Shown in pieces: positions 10,409-19,384 of a stretch of 64,000 nucleotides of DNA (position 1 is its first letter; each line of letters starts with the position of its first letter). The notes below the pieces were generated by a model. The model saw nothing but the letters and a program-made list of their open reading frames with translations, was not told where the DNA came from and searched no databases. A program made the position numbers and the translations under genes. The stretch is from assembly GCA_963837775.1 (NCBI GenBank), contig CAWIOX010000027.1, positions 1 through 64,000 on the forward strand, written 5' to 3'. This stretch comes from CAWIOX01 sp963837775. GTDB lineage: Bacteria > Pseudomonadota > Gammaproteobacteria > Burkholderiales > Burkholderiaceae_D.

Positions 10409-11441
10409 TGGCGTTCTTTCTAGCGTTCAATGACAGCGTGCGTACCGGATCTCCGGCATGGCAGCCCAATAAAACCTGTTCTTCTGCGGATAAGGCAATC
10501 TGCCCCTGGCCCGGATGCGCATGGCTGACGATCATGCGGAAATCCTTCAGCACCGTGTTCGAAATCAGCATCGGTTCGTTATCCTCGGCACTTGCTTGTC
10601 CGCCAGGGCTGACGGTAGACAGCGCGCTGTCGCGCAGCGCGCGCAATTCGCTGATGCGCGATTGCAGCACCGGACCGGCATCGAAAATATCGACATAGCC
10701 TTCAAAATGCATCCCCTCCTGCTCCAGCAAACGGCGCGCCGGCGCGGTATTGACATGCACCTTGCCGATCACTTCCTGCGCGTCGTCCGGCAGATAGGCG
10801 ACATACATCGGCTGGCGCGGCATCAGTTCGGCGATGAACGATTTCTTGCCCAGGCTGGTCAGATCGTCGACGCGATCGAAGTCCATCTTGAAGAAATGCC
10901 GTCCCAGGCCCTCGAAAAATGGCGAGGTGCCATCGGCATTCTGGAATCCGCGCATCTCCGCGATCACTCTTTCGGAAAACAGATGCGGAAACTGCGCCAG
11001 GAACAGCAGGCGGCTTTTCGACAGCAGCTTGCCGTTGGTGCCGCCGCGATAATCCGGATGCAAAAACAGCGAACATAATTCGGTGGCACCGGTCAGGTCA
11101 TTCGACAGGTACAGCGTTTCCATCTGCGTATACACCTTCAGTTCGCGGCTGGAATGGACCAGCATGCCGATGCGGTAGTTGTAAAACGGTTCGTCCAGGC
11201 CCACCGCCGCCTTGATCGCACAGATGCCGGCCAGACGGCCATTGCTGGTGTCTTCCATCACGAACATATAATCGCGCTGCGAAGGTGCAATCTGCTCGGC
11301 AAACGAGGCGCAGGCGATTTCGACGCGCTGCGACAGCATGCCGTAATCGGGTTTCAGCGTGGTCATCCCGGTGCCGACCTGGGTGGCAAGATCCATCAGG
11401 CCATCCAGATCGTTTTCCCTAATTGCACGTACTACTAACAT
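10401..11441 (-). CDS. aruG: Arginine N-succinyltransferase, second subunit (AruG-like)
   Basis: Acyltransferase moving succinyl from succinyl-CoA to the alpha-amino group of arginine, AST step 1. 346 residues of the AstA family: the N-terminus MLVVRAIRENDLDGLMDLA is typical, and LFLHPDYRGGTNGKLLSKSR and PMYVAYLPDDAQEVIGKVH match conserved AstA segments. ATG 11441 has GAGG 7 nt upstream. Two homologous AstA genes in tandem match the AruF-AruG heteromer of Pseudomonas aeruginosa rather than the single AstA of enterics. Assignment as beta subunit rests on gene order. It lies 7 nt after aruF and overlaps astD. Confidence 0.88.
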   Translation of the reverse strand: MLVVRAIRENDLDGLMDLATQVGTGMTTLKPDYGMLSQRVEIACASFAEQIAPSQRDYMFVMEDTSNGRLAGICAIKAAVGLDEPFYNYRIGMLVHSSRELKVYTQMETLYLSNDLTGATELCSLFLHPDYRGGTNGKLLSKSRLLFLAQFPHLFSERVIAEMRGFQNADGTSPFFEGLGRHFFKMDFDRVDDLTSLGKKSFIAELMPRQPMYVAYLPDDAQEVIGKVHVNTAPARRLLEQEGMHFEGYVDIFDAGPVLQSRISELRALRDSALSTVSPGGQASAEDNEPMLISNTVLKDFRMIVSHAHPGQGQIALSAEEQVLLGCHAGDPVRTLSLNARKNANA

Positions 11442-11448
11442 ATCAACC

Positions 11449-12480
11449 TCACAATCTCACGCACAAAACAGCATCACCGGATGCCACACCAAGACTGCGC
11501 ATCGCCTGTTCCGACAAGCTCACGCTGTCGGCATGTTCCAGCGCAGCGCATTCGATGGCAACCGCGCGGAAATGGCTATCGCCGGTGGTGCTCACCAGGT
11601 AAGTCACTCTCGGCTCGTCCGACGGCGCTGTCGGATGAGCCGCTACCGTGCGCCGCATCGATGAGGAAAACGAGCGCAGCGTATTCTTATGCGCCTGCAG
11701 GATCGGTCCGCCGTCGAAAATATCGATATAGTCATCCGGCTCGAAACCCTCTTTCGACAGCAGCCGGTACGGCAACTCGCCTTCCGGGTGAACCTGTCCC
11801 ATCACTGCCTGCGCATCGCCCGGCAGCAGCGGCACGTAGACCGGGTAATGCGGCATCAGCTCGACGATCAGCGTGCAGTTGCGCGCACCTTCGATCACGC
11901 GCTCGGCCTCCATGAAATCCATCTGGAAAAATTTACGTCCCAGTGCGTTCCAGAATGCCGATTCGGCATTCGCATCGGTGATCCCGGCCAGCGCGACGAA
12001 GAAGCGGTCCGAGAAGCGGTTCGGCGCAATCGCCGCAAACAGCAGGCGCGAACGCGACAGCAATTCGGCTTCGACCCCGGCCCGATGCCATTCTTTCACG
12101 TAAAAACCGGACAACTGCGAATGGCCGGTCAACTCGGAACACAGCGTCAGCGCATGCACGCTGTGGCTGATATTGAGATCGCGCGAGACTTGCTGCACCA
12201 CATCGTTCCTGAACGCAAAATAGGTGCCGTTCATGCCCGCCTCGCTGGAAATCGCCGCCATGCCGACGATCGAATGATCCTCGCTCGATTCCAGCACGAA
12301 CACATAGGATTCCTCGCTCGGAATATCGATTTGCGCGGCAAACGACGCCAGCGAACGCTCCACTGCACGTGTAATCGCTTCCCGTGTTTTAGGCAGGGTA
12401 TGCACACCTTTCGTGGCTACCGCTGCCAACGACTCAAGTGCCGGGATATCGGCAACTTCTACCGGACGGACAACGAACAT
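11449..12480 (-). CDS. aruF: Arginine/ornithine N-succinyltransferase, first subunit (AruF-like)
   Basis: Paralogue of the next gene; together they probably form the heteromeric AruFG enzyme that succinylates arginine and ornithine. 343 residues from ATG 12480 (MFVVRPVEVADIPALESLA), which has GGAG 8 nt upstream; a longer reading from a TTG at 12492 is less likely. Shared AstA features are the N-terminal VRPVEVADI, SEESYVFVLES, LSGFYVKEWHRAGVEAELLS and PVYVPLLPGDAQAVMGQVH. It follows the aminotransferase gene by 43 nt in the same direction. Confidence 0.88.
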   Translation of the reverse strand: MFVVRPVEVADIPALESLAAVATKGVHTLPKTREAITRAVERSLASFAAQIDIPSEESYVFVLESSEDHSIVGMAAISSEAGMNGTYFAFRNDVVQQVSRDLNISHSVHALTLCSELTGHSQLSGFYVKEWHRAGVEAELLSRSRLLFAAIAPNRFSDRFFVALAGITDANAESAFWNALGRKFFQMDFMEAERVIEGARNCTLIVELMPHYPVYVPLLPGDAQAVMGQVHPEGELPYRLLSKEGFEPDDYIDIFDGGPILQAHKNTLRSFSSSMRRTVAAHPTAPSDEPRVTYLVSTTGDSHFRAVAIECAALEHADSVSLSEQAMRSLGVASGDAVLCVRL

Positions 12481-12523
12481 AAATTTCTCCAATACAACAG
12501 TAAACGCTCTGCGTTTTTATTAT

Positions 12524-13780
12524 TTATTGCGCCGCCAGGAACACATCCAGTGCGCGACGCAACAGGCGGTCGGCCTCTTGAATCTGCGCATCCGACACCA
12601 CCAGTGCCGGCAACAGGCGTACCACATCCATGCCGGCGATCAACAACATCAAGCCTTCGGTTTCGGCCGCCTTGGTGATGTCCTTGGCGCGACCGCGATA
12701 CCCGTCGTTGAGCAACATGCCCAGCATCAGGCCGCTGCCGCGGATACCGGTAAACACCTGCGGATAGTCGTTGACGATCGCCTGCAGGGCGGCGGCCAGG
12801 ATTTCCGATGCCTGCTTGACGCGCGCCAGGAATGCCGGGGTGTTGATCGTTTGCAGCACGCTCAACGCGACCGATGCCGCCAGCGGGTTGCCGCCGTAGG
12901 TGGTGCCGTGGGTGCCGACCGAAAATGACGCGGCGATCGCGTCGGTGGTCAGCATCGCGCCGACCGGATAACCGTTGCCCAGCGCCTTGGCCGAAGTCAG
13001 GATGTCCGGTGTCACGCCATAGCCCATGTACGCGAACAGCGTGCCGGTACGTCCCATGCCGCACTGCACTTCATCGAAAATCAGCAAGGCGCCGGTCTGG
13101 TCGCAGATGTCGCGCAAGGCCTGCAGGTATTCGACGTTGGCCGGCACCATGCCGCCTTCGCCCTGCACCGGCTCGACCACCACCGCGCAGACGTCGTCGC
13201 CGATCGCCGCGCGTGCGGCCTCGATGTCGTTGAACGGGATATGGGTCAGTTCTTGCGGCAGCGGGCCGAAGCCTTCGGTGTATTTCGGCTGGCCGCCGAC
13301 CGACACGGTAAACAGCGTGCGGCCATGGAATGAGTTGACGCAGGAAATGATGCGTTTCTTGCTGCCGTTGAACTTGTCGTTCGCGTATTTGCGCGCCAGC
13401 TTGAATGCCGCTTCATTGGCTTCGGCGCCGGAATTGCAGAAAAAGGCGCGATCAGCGAAAGTCGCCTCGGTCAGCGCCAGCGCCAGGCGCAGCACCGGCT
13501 CATTGGTATAGCCGTTGCCCAGGTGCCACAGCGTTTTTGCCTGCTGGCACAGCGCGTCGACCACCACCGGATGCGCATGGCCCAGGCTGGTCACCGCGAT
13601 ACCGGCCGTGAAATCCAGATATTGCTTGCCTTCCTGATCCCACAAATCCAGACCGGACGCACGCACCGGCACCATCGCGCTGGGGGCGTAGGTCGGCACA
13701 ATGACTTCGTCAAAAGTCTTGCGGCTGACTGGCCGGGTTTGTGCAGTGGTGTCGATACCGGTGGTTTCATTCATGTTCAT
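12524..13780 (-). CDS. astC: Succinylornithine / acetylornithine aminotransferase (AstC/AruC/ArgD family)
   Basis: PLP-dependent class III aminotransferase using 2-oxoglutarate; in this operon it should convert N-succinylornithine to the semialdehyde (AST step 3) and may also serve in arginine biosynthesis. Motifs: LDFTAGIAVTSLGHAHP, FFCNSGAEANEAAFKLAR, LLIFDEVQCGMGRTG with the PLP-contacting Asp, and TSAKALGNGYPVGAM with the Schiff-base lysine. 418 residues from ATG 13780 (MNMNETTG), which has a weak GGGA nearby; ATG 13792 is also possible. First gene of the AST operon, as aruC is in Pseudomonas. AstC and ArgD are not separable by sequence here; context favours AstC. Confidence 0.85.
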   Translation of the reverse strand: MNMNETTGIDTTAQTRPVSRKTFDEVIVPTYAPSAMVPVRASGLDLWDQEGKQYLDFTAGIAVTSLGHAHPVVVDALCQQAKTLWHLGNGYTNEPVLRLALALTEATFADRAFFCNSGAEANEAAFKLARKYANDKFNGSKKRIISCVNSFHGRTLFTVSVGGQPKYTEGFGPLPQELTHIPFNDIEAARAAIGDDVCAVVVEPVQGEGGMVPANVEYLQALRDICDQTGALLIFDEVQCGMGRTGTLFAYMGYGVTPDILTSAKALGNGYPVGAMLTTDAIAASFSVGTHGTTYGGNPLAASVALSVLQTINTPAFLARVKQASEILAAALQAIVNDYPQVFTGIRGSGLMLGMLLNDGYRGRAKDITKAAETEGLMLLIAGMDVVRLLPALVVSDAQIQEADRLLRRALDVFLAAQ

Positions 13781-13890
13781 GGTTTTTCCCATTTCAGATT
13801 GGATGATCAAATTGTAAAAAAATAGCGGCGATAACTCTTTTAGTTCTGCGACAGGAAATTACATAATTTTCCGCCTGCAATTGCGTGTGT

Positions 13891-14860
13891 TTATAGGGTT
13901 TGGCTGGCTGCCGGCAGCATCTTGCGCTGGCGCTCATCGCGCGGCGTGATCTGGTACAACGCGCCATAGGCGGTCGAGAAATGCGAGCCGGAAGAAAAAC
14001 CGCACATCAGGCCGATCTGGACGATCGAATGATGCGACTCCAGCAATAATTGCCGCGCCCGCTGCAGCCGCAGTTCCAGATAGTAGCGCGACGGCACCGA
14101 GCCCAGATACTGCTTGAACAGGCGTTCCAGCTGACGGCGCGAGATGCCGACCAGATTGGCGATATCGTCGGTTGCCAGCGGCTCCTCGATGTTCGACTCC
14201 ATCAGCGTGACCGCTTCCGACAGTTTCGGCTGCAGCACGCCGAATCGCGCCTGCAATGCCAGCCGCTGGCGGTCGGTCGCACTGCGGATGCGATCGACGC
14301 ACAGCGCTTCCTTGATTTGCGCCTGCAACTCTGCGCCGTACAGCGCATGGATCAGGGTCAGCGCAAAATCGATGCTGGCCGCGCCGCCGCAACAGCTCAG
14401 GTGGTTGCGGTCGATTTCAAACAGGTTCGGGGTCAGGATCGCGCGCTCCGCGATGTCGCCCGCCTCCGCATACAAGTCCCACGGCAACGCAGTCCTGACG
14501 CCGTCCATCGCACCGCTCTTTGCCAGCCACAACACGGCCGATCCGACCGCGCCCCAGTAGCTGGCATTCTGGCAGCGCGCGATCAGCAGGCGGCCTTGCT
14601 CGGCGCTCAGCGGCGCGATCTCGTCATCGGCCACCAGCAGGCTGATATGGCCGAGTTGCAGCGCCTGTGCATCCGGCTGCCACAACTGTTGCGGCGTCAT
14701 CACGCTCAGTTGCAGAGCGCGCCGGACCGAGCAGCCTGGCCGCCAGGCGCAGCGGCTGCACCAGGCCCGCCAGAGTGAGCGACAGCTGGTCGCCGAGATT
14801 GATCAGCAGCAACCGCAATGGCGCTTCCTGCGCCAGGCTGGATAATGAGGCGAATGGCAT
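13891..14860 (-). CDS. GlxA-type AraC family regulator, probable ArgR of the AST operon; one frameshift
   Basis: An N-terminal DJ-1/PfpI (class I amidotransferase-like) domain (PLRLLLINLGDQLSLTLAGL at the start, CCGGAASIDFALTLIH later) is joined to a C-terminal pair of AraC HTH motifs (DDIANLVGISRRQLERLFKQ, IVQIGLMCGFSSGSHFSTAYGA). This is the architecture of P. aeruginosa ArgR, which activates the aru operon in response to arginine. It lies directly upstream of astC, same strand. One inserted base near 14732 separates the first 43 residues from the rest; corrected length is about 322 residues, against 329 for ArgR. ATG 14860 has no clear ribosome site. Function as AST activator is inferred from architecture and position. 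Confidence 0.78.
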
Positions 14861-14893
14861 GATGTTACTTGTTCACTCCGGGTCAGGGCAGGC

Positions 14894-14949
14894 TAGTAGT
14901 CAGTCAAGCTGAATCAGGCGGGTATATAATCCAACTTGACTGACTACTA
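14894..14949. promoter_or_regulatory. 15-bp perfect inverted repeat around a TATAAT box upstream of the ArgR-like gene
   Basis: TAGTAGTCAGTCAAG at 14894-14908 is repeated in reverse complement at 14935-14949. The 26-nt spacer holds TATAAT at 14925-14930. The element begins 34 bp before the regulator start and ends 28 bp after the stop of the upstream exporter gene. No T-run follows, so it looks more like an operator or promoter element than a terminator. Autoregulation by the ArgR-like protein is a guess. Confidence 0.5.
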
Positions 14950-14977
14950 CTGCGATGGATCGAAAAACCGCGCCTGC

Positions 14978-15883
14978 TTATGATAATGCAGGTTCGACCC
15001 CGACTGGCGCGCTCTTGCTGTCCGGACTCCACTGGCTGGCGATAATGCCGGTAATCAGCAGCAGGCCGCCGACGATGCCGCGCCAGCCCATGGTCTCGCC
15101 GATCCAGAAATAGGCGGCGATTGCCGCGCAGGCCGGTTCGAACGCATAGATCACCGCCGCCTCGTTGGCGCTGCTATGGCGCTGGCCCCAGGTTTGCAGC
15201 GACAGGATGGCCGCGGTCGCGATCAGGCTCAGATACAGCAGGTTGAGCCAGTTTGCCTGCAACGCCTGCTGCAGCGGCGCCCATGCAAACGCGCTGCCCG
15301 GCATTTCCCACAGCAGCAGCCACAGCGCGCCGCAGGCACCGACCGTGATGATTTGCACCGCGGTCAGCGCCATCAGGTTGCGCGACTGGCGCGTGCGGTA
15401 CTCCATCAGCTTCACGTAAAAACCGAAGCAGAGCGCGCCCAGCAAGGCCAGCGTATCGCCCCAGGACCACGCGCCGCCATCCCAGCACAGCGCAAACAGG
15501 CCGATGATGACCAGCGCAATGGCCAGCATGATGCGGCGCTCGGGCACCTTGCCCAGCAGCACGCCCAGCAGCGGCACCACCAGCACATTCATGCCGGTGA
15601 TGAACGCATTGCGGTTGGCGCTGGTCAGCGCCAGTCCCTCGGTCTGGAACATGAAAGAGATGAACAACATGCCGCCCAGCAGCGCGCCGCCGATGAAATC
15701 GCTGCGCTGCGCGCGCAGCACGAAGGGCGACAGCAGCAAACCGGCGGTCGCAAAGCGCAGCAGCACGATCCAGGCCGCCGAAAAATGCGCGGACAAATCC
15801 TTCATCGCAGGAAAGGTCGTGCCCCACACCAGCGTGACGAGCAACAGGGCGGCAATGCCGCGTAAGCGATCAGGTATCAGCAT
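14978..15883 (-). CDS. DMT/EamA family transporter
   Basis: 301 residues forming about ten TM helices in two EamA repeats. The first repeat opens with LLLVTLVWGTTFPAMKDLSA and the second ends with EPACAAIAAYFWIGETMGW and GGLLLITGIIAS, both typical of drug/metabolite exporters of this superfamily. Inner-membrane protein; substrate unknown. It precedes the ArgR-like regulator on the same strand, with a 15-bp inverted repeat between them. Confidence 0.8.
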   Translation of the reverse strand: MLIPDRLRGIAALLLVTLVWGTTFPAMKDLSAHFSAAWIVLLRFATAGLLLSPFVLRAQRSDFIGGALLGGMLFISFMFQTEGLALTSANRNAFITGMNVLVVPLLGVLLGKVPERRIMLAIALVIIGLFALCWDGGAWSWGDTLALLGALCFGFYVKLMEYRTRQSRNLMALTAVQIITVGACGALWLLLWEMPGSAFAWAPLQQALQANWLNLLYLSLIATAAILSLQTWGQRHSSANEAAVIYAFEPACAAIAAYFWIGETMGWRGIVGGLLLITGIIASQWSPDSKSAPVGVEPALS

Positions 15884-15996
15884 CTCGGTTTCGAATCAAA
15901 AGAAAAAGGCATTGCCGGCGCAATGCCCATAAATCGCTCATCATTATGCAGGGGGAATGCCATTTTGTTGTACATAACGCCACTTTCAGAGATCCC

Positions 15997-16080
15997 GGGC
16001 TAAAAAATATACTCCACCATGTATTTTTAGTAGCCCAATGAAATCATGCGGCACAATGCCATTTTCCCTGCATACCCCCC
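15997..16080 (-). repeat. 84-nt intergenic repeat, copy B
   Basis: On the minus strand: GGGGGTAT at the start, GCCGCATGATTTCATTGGGC in the middle, then a stem GGGCTACTAAAAATAC / GTATATTTTTTAGCCC closing an 8-nt loop. It begins 4 nt after the stop of the DUF1338 gene and points the same way, so it would form the 3' end of that transcript. Confidence 0.85.
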
Positions 16081-16084
16081 AATA

Positions 16085-17112
16085 TTATGCGGCGGCAGTC
16101 ATCTTGAAGATGGCCTGCGCATTGCCTGCATCGAAGCCCAGATCGAGCTTGCTCTGCTGCGTGGCGGCATCGCTGCTGCTGTCGCGCGAGATGAATTCGT
16201 AGAAGCTGCCCGGCACCTGCGTTCGCTCAATTGGCCGTCGGCGTCCCGGAACTGGCGCACGACCGGATCGGCCCTGAATGCGGTCTGGCGGATGCGTCCG
16301 CTGCGCGACACTTCGACCGACTCCTTGATCGGATACTGGCGCGCTCTCAACTGCTCGGCCAGCGCCTGCACATCGTCGACGCGGTCGGTCACATGATTGA
16401 ACGCATTGCCTTCGGTCGCGATCCACGCCATCTCGGCCGACTCCGCCAGCAGGACGTCGTAATCGGCCAGGCTCGGTGTCGCATGTTGCCGCGCAAAACA
16501 GGCCACCAACTGCGGCAGCAAGCTCACTGCACTGGCGAACGGAATGCGGCCGTCGCGCGCCAGTTCATGCAGCATGAACTGCGCTGTCGGCGACAGCGGA
16601 TCGACCGAAGTCGACAGCACGCGGGTCACCGCCTCCTGGAACGGCTCGGAGAATTTCTGCGGATGCAGTTCGCTGACGAAAAACTGGGCGATCTGGTCCG
16701 GGCAATCCTGCTGCGCATAAGAGCGGCCGGTCATGCCGATGCGGTCCAGCGGGAACACGCCATTCAAGCGATAACCGAGCGGCTCCAGGATCCGGGTGAA
16801 CGCGGATTCGCCCGGCGGCAGCGCGCCGTTCTCGACCCAGCGCACGGTGCGCAATGCGCCGTGATCATGGAACACCTTGCCGCCCTGCAGCGCCACTTCC
16901 TCGGTGTAGCGGCGCCCGGACGGCACCCGCTGCAGCAGATCGGCAAACAGCAACATGTTCAGCGCCTGCGCCATTTCCTTGCGCGCGACCCAGCCGCTCT
17001 CCCAGATCGCAAAACCGGATGGAATCGTCATCAGCTTGACGACCGACGCCATGCCATCCGCGCCGAGCACCTTCTCGACCAGATTCATCAGATTGTTGTC
17101 TTGTGCACCCAT
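16085..17112 (-). CDS. DUF1338 protein, 2-oxoadipate dioxygenase/decarboxylase (HglS)-like; one frameshift
   Basis: The protein contains KVFHDHGALRTVRWV and GNAFNHVTDRVDDVQALA, whose histidines match the metal-ligand positions of the DUF1338 family, and GSFYEFISRD near the C-terminus with a probable third ligand. Characterised members are iron(II) enzymes; HglS of Pseudomonas putida converts 2-oxoadipate to 2-hydroxyglutarate in lysine breakdown. This protein has about 342 residues, shorter than HglS, so the substrate may differ. ATG 17112 has GGAG 10 nt upstream. The frame shifts near 16222, probably one base lost in an A run. A divergent Lrp-type regulator starts 197 bp away, which suggests control by an amino acid. 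Repeat copy B follows the stop. Confidence 0.72.
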
Positions 17113-17309
17113 GTTGATTTTCTCCGTATTGAATTGTGATGCGCCGGCGCGAATCCGGTCGTTGTTCTTTGTGCCGTGGCCGCTGTGTCAGCGTCAGGCC
17201 GTGAGAAAGAGTGTAAAGGCAAGCGATGTCAGATAATAGGGAGCAAGATGTCGTCAAACTGCATTAAGATCATACAAATTGACCAAACAAGAATACAGAT
17301 TGAACAAGC

Positions 17310-17744
17310 ATGGATGAAATCGATAGCAAAATCCTCGCGCTGCTGATGGATAACGCGCGCCTGCCGACCTCCACCATCGCCAAACAGCTCGGCATTGCGC
17401 GCACCACCGCAATCGCCCGCATCGGCGCGCTGGAAAAGCGCGGCGTGATTGCCGGCTACGGCGTCAAGCTGAATCAGGCGCTGTATCAGCCCGCAGTGCG
17501 GGCCTATGTCGGCATCGTGGTCGAGCCGCGCAATACGGCCACCATGATCAAGCAGCTGCAAACCATGCCGGAAGTCGAAACCCTGTGCGCGATCAGCGGC
17601 ACGCTGGACTTCATGCTGACGCTGCGCTGCGTGTCCACCAACGAACTGGACCGCCTGCTGGACCAGATCGGCGGCATGGAAGGCGTCAGACAGACCTCCA
17701 CCTCGATCATCCTGAGCATGCGCATCGACCGCAGTTCGATTTAG
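17310..17744 (+). CDS. Lrp/AsnC family transcriptional regulator
   Basis: 144 residues: an N-terminal winged HTH (MDEIDSKILALLMDNARLP, then IAKQLGIARTTAIARIGALE) and a C-terminal RAM/AsnC ligand-binding domain (AYVGIVVEPRN, VETLCAISGTLDFMLTLRC). Such proteins form octamers that sense amino acids. It is divergent from the DUF1338 gene across a 197-bp AT-rich gap, so it probably controls that gene and itself. The ligand is unknown; lysine or a lysine product is a guess from HglS. Confidence 0.88.
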   Translation: MDEIDSKILALLMDNARLPTSTIAKQLGIARTTAIARIGALEKRGVIAGYGVKLNQALYQPAVRAYVGIVVEPRNTATMIKQLQTMPEVETLCAISGTLDFMLTLRCVSTNELDRLLDQIGGMEGVRQTSTSIILSMRIDRSSI

Positions 17745-17806
17745 AATTGAACGGCACCGTATTCAGATCAAGTCAATTGCAGGCTGGCCGTTATAAACTA
17801 CGCCAC

Positions 17807-18250
17807 ATGAAACAACGCTACCTGCGCAGTATCCGCCTGCTGGCGGAAAGCTATCACCTGTTCGAACAACTGTCCGGCGCCGACATCCGCGGCAGCGGGC
17901 TGACGCCGGCGCAATTCGACATCATCGCGACGCTGGCCAATACCGACGGCATGTCGTTCAAGGAACTGGGCGAAAAAACCCTGATCACCAAGGGCACGCT
18001 GACCGGCGTGATCGAACGGATGGTCGGCAAGGGGCTGGTCAGGCGCGAGACCAGCCTGGAAGACCGGCGCAGCATGACGGTGCACCTGACGCAAAAAGGC
18101 CAGCAGGAATTCGAGCGCCTGTTCGCACCGCACGTGCAATTCTGCAAACAGCCGTTTGCCGACTACGGCGAGGACGACTTCGCCGCGCTGGAGCGGGAAC
18201 TGGGCAAGCTCAAAGTGCATCTGGATCGCATCGTCAGCGGTCTGAAATAA
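17807..18250 (+). CDS. MarR family transcriptional regulator
   Basis: 147 residues from ATG 17807. The winged HTH core reads LTPAQFDIIATLANTDGMSF, KELGEKTLITKGTLTGVIER and the wing RRETSLEDRRSMTVHLTQKG, the standard MarR signature. Flanking helices form the dimer interface. It follows the Lrp gene by 62 nt in the same direction, and a bidirectional terminator follows it. No target gene is evident. Confidence 0.85.
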   Translation: MKQRYLRSIRLLAESYHLFEQLSGADIRGSGLTPAQFDIIATLANTDGMSFKELGEKTLITKGTLTGVIERMVGKGLVRRETSLEDRRSMTVHLTQKGQQEFERLFAPHVQFCKQPFADYGEDDFAALERELGKLKVHLDRIVSGLK

Positions 18251-18270
18251 CTGATACGCAAGTCCAGTCG

Positions 18271-18301
18271 AAAAAAAAGCCAGTCAACGACTGGCTTTTT
18301 T
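18271..18301. terminator. Bidirectional rho-independent terminator between marR-type gene and secF
   Basis: Eight A, the stem GCCAGTC-AAC-GACTGGC (18279-18295), then six T. The A and T runs on both sides let it end both the plus-strand MarR gene and the minus-strand secF, whose stop is at 18318. Confidence 0.92.
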
Positions 18302-18317
18302 GTTATTGACACGCAGT

Positions 18318-19259
18318 TCAGACCACCGCGCCGTCGTTCTCGGCATTCTCCTTGACCGGCTTGATCAGGTCTTCGCGCTTGACGCCCAGCCACATCGCCA
18401 CCGCTGCCGCGACGAACACCGACGAATAGATGCCGAACAGGATGCCGATGGTCAGCGCGACCGCGAAATAATGCAGCGTCGGGCCGCCGAACAGCAGCAT
18501 CGACAGCACCATCAGCTGGGTGCAGCCGTGGGTGATCACGGTGCGCGAAATGGTGCTGGTGATCGCGTTATTGATCACGTCGATCACCGGCGCCTTGCGC
18601 AGCTTGCGGAAGTTTTCGCGGATACGATCGAAGATGACCACCGATTCATTGACCGAATAACCGAGCACCGCCAGCACCCCGGCCAGCACCGACAGCGAGA
18701 ATTCCCACTGGAAGAAGGCGAAGAAGCCGAGAATGATGATCACGTCGTGCAGGTTGGCGATGATGGCCGCCACCGCGAACTTCCATTCGAAGCGGAACGC
18801 CAGGTAAATCATGATGCCGATGACCACCATCAGCAGCGCCATCAGGCCGTCATGCGCGAGTTCCTCGCCGACCTGCGGCCCGACGAACTCGACCCGCTGC
18901 AGCTTGACGTCGGCATCCTTGGCCTTCAGCGCCGCCATCACTTTTTCGTTTTGCTGGCCGGCATTGACGCCCTGTTTCAGCGGCAGGCGGATCATCACGT
19001 CCTGCGCCTTGCCGAAGCTCTGCACCTGGTTATCGGTATAGCCCAGGCCCTCGACCGTCTTGCGGATCGCCTCGATGTCGGCCGGCTTGGAATACGCGAC
19101 TTCCATCACGGTACCGCCGGTGAATTCGATCGAATAATGCAAGCCATTGCTGAGCAGGAAAAACACCGCAGCCACGAAAGTCAGCGCAGAAATCACGTTG
19201 AAGATCAACGCATGGCGCATGAACGGAATATCTTTTTTGATGCGGAACAGTTCCATCAT
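18318..19259 (-). CDS. secF: Protein translocase subunit SecF
   Basis: Inner-membrane partner of SecD and YajC in the SecDF complex, which uses proton motive force to aid late steps of protein export. 313 residues with six TM helices and a periplasmic domain after TM1. Typical segments: IEFTGGTVMEVAYSKPADIE, NLHDVIIILGFFAFFQWEFS, VLGYSVNESVVIFDRIREN and TSTISRTVITHGCTQLM. ATG 19259 or 19256. It follows secD by 125 nt with a stem-loop in the gap, and a terminator follows it. Confidence 0.95.
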   Translation of the reverse strand: MMELFRIKKDIPFMRHALIFNVISALTFVAAVFFLLSNGLHYSIEFTGGTVMEVAYSKPADIEAIRKTVEGLGYTDNQVQSFGKAQDVMIRLPLKQGVNAGQQNEKVMAALKAKDADVKLQRVEFVGPQVGEELAHDGLMALLMVVIGIMIYLAFRFEWKFAVAAIIANLHDVIIILGFFAFFQWEFSLSVLAGVLAVLGYSVNESVVIFDRIRENFRKLRKAPVIDVINNAITSTISRTVITHGCTQLMVLSMLLFGGPTLHYFAVALTIGILFGIYSSVFVAAAVAMWLGVKREDLIKPVKENAENDGAVV

Positions 19260-19349
19260 CCATCCTTTTGATGCAGTTGCCGCCGATGTAGCATGTTGCC
19301 GGGCGCAACTGCTGATTCTTGATTGGGTTAGCTTAATGCCTTATACAGA

Positions 19350-19382
19350 AAACCGGGGCGGCATGACTGCCCGCCCGGTATT
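19350..19382 (-). promoter_or_regulatory. Intercistronic stem-loop between secD and secF
   Basis: On the minus strand ACCGGGCGGGCA pairs with TGCCGCCCCGGT (two mismatches in 12) across a short loop and is followed by TTTT. It could be a leaky terminator or a processing site lowering secF relative to secD. The U run is short, so full termination is unlikely. Confidence 0.45.
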
Positions 19383-19384
19383 TC

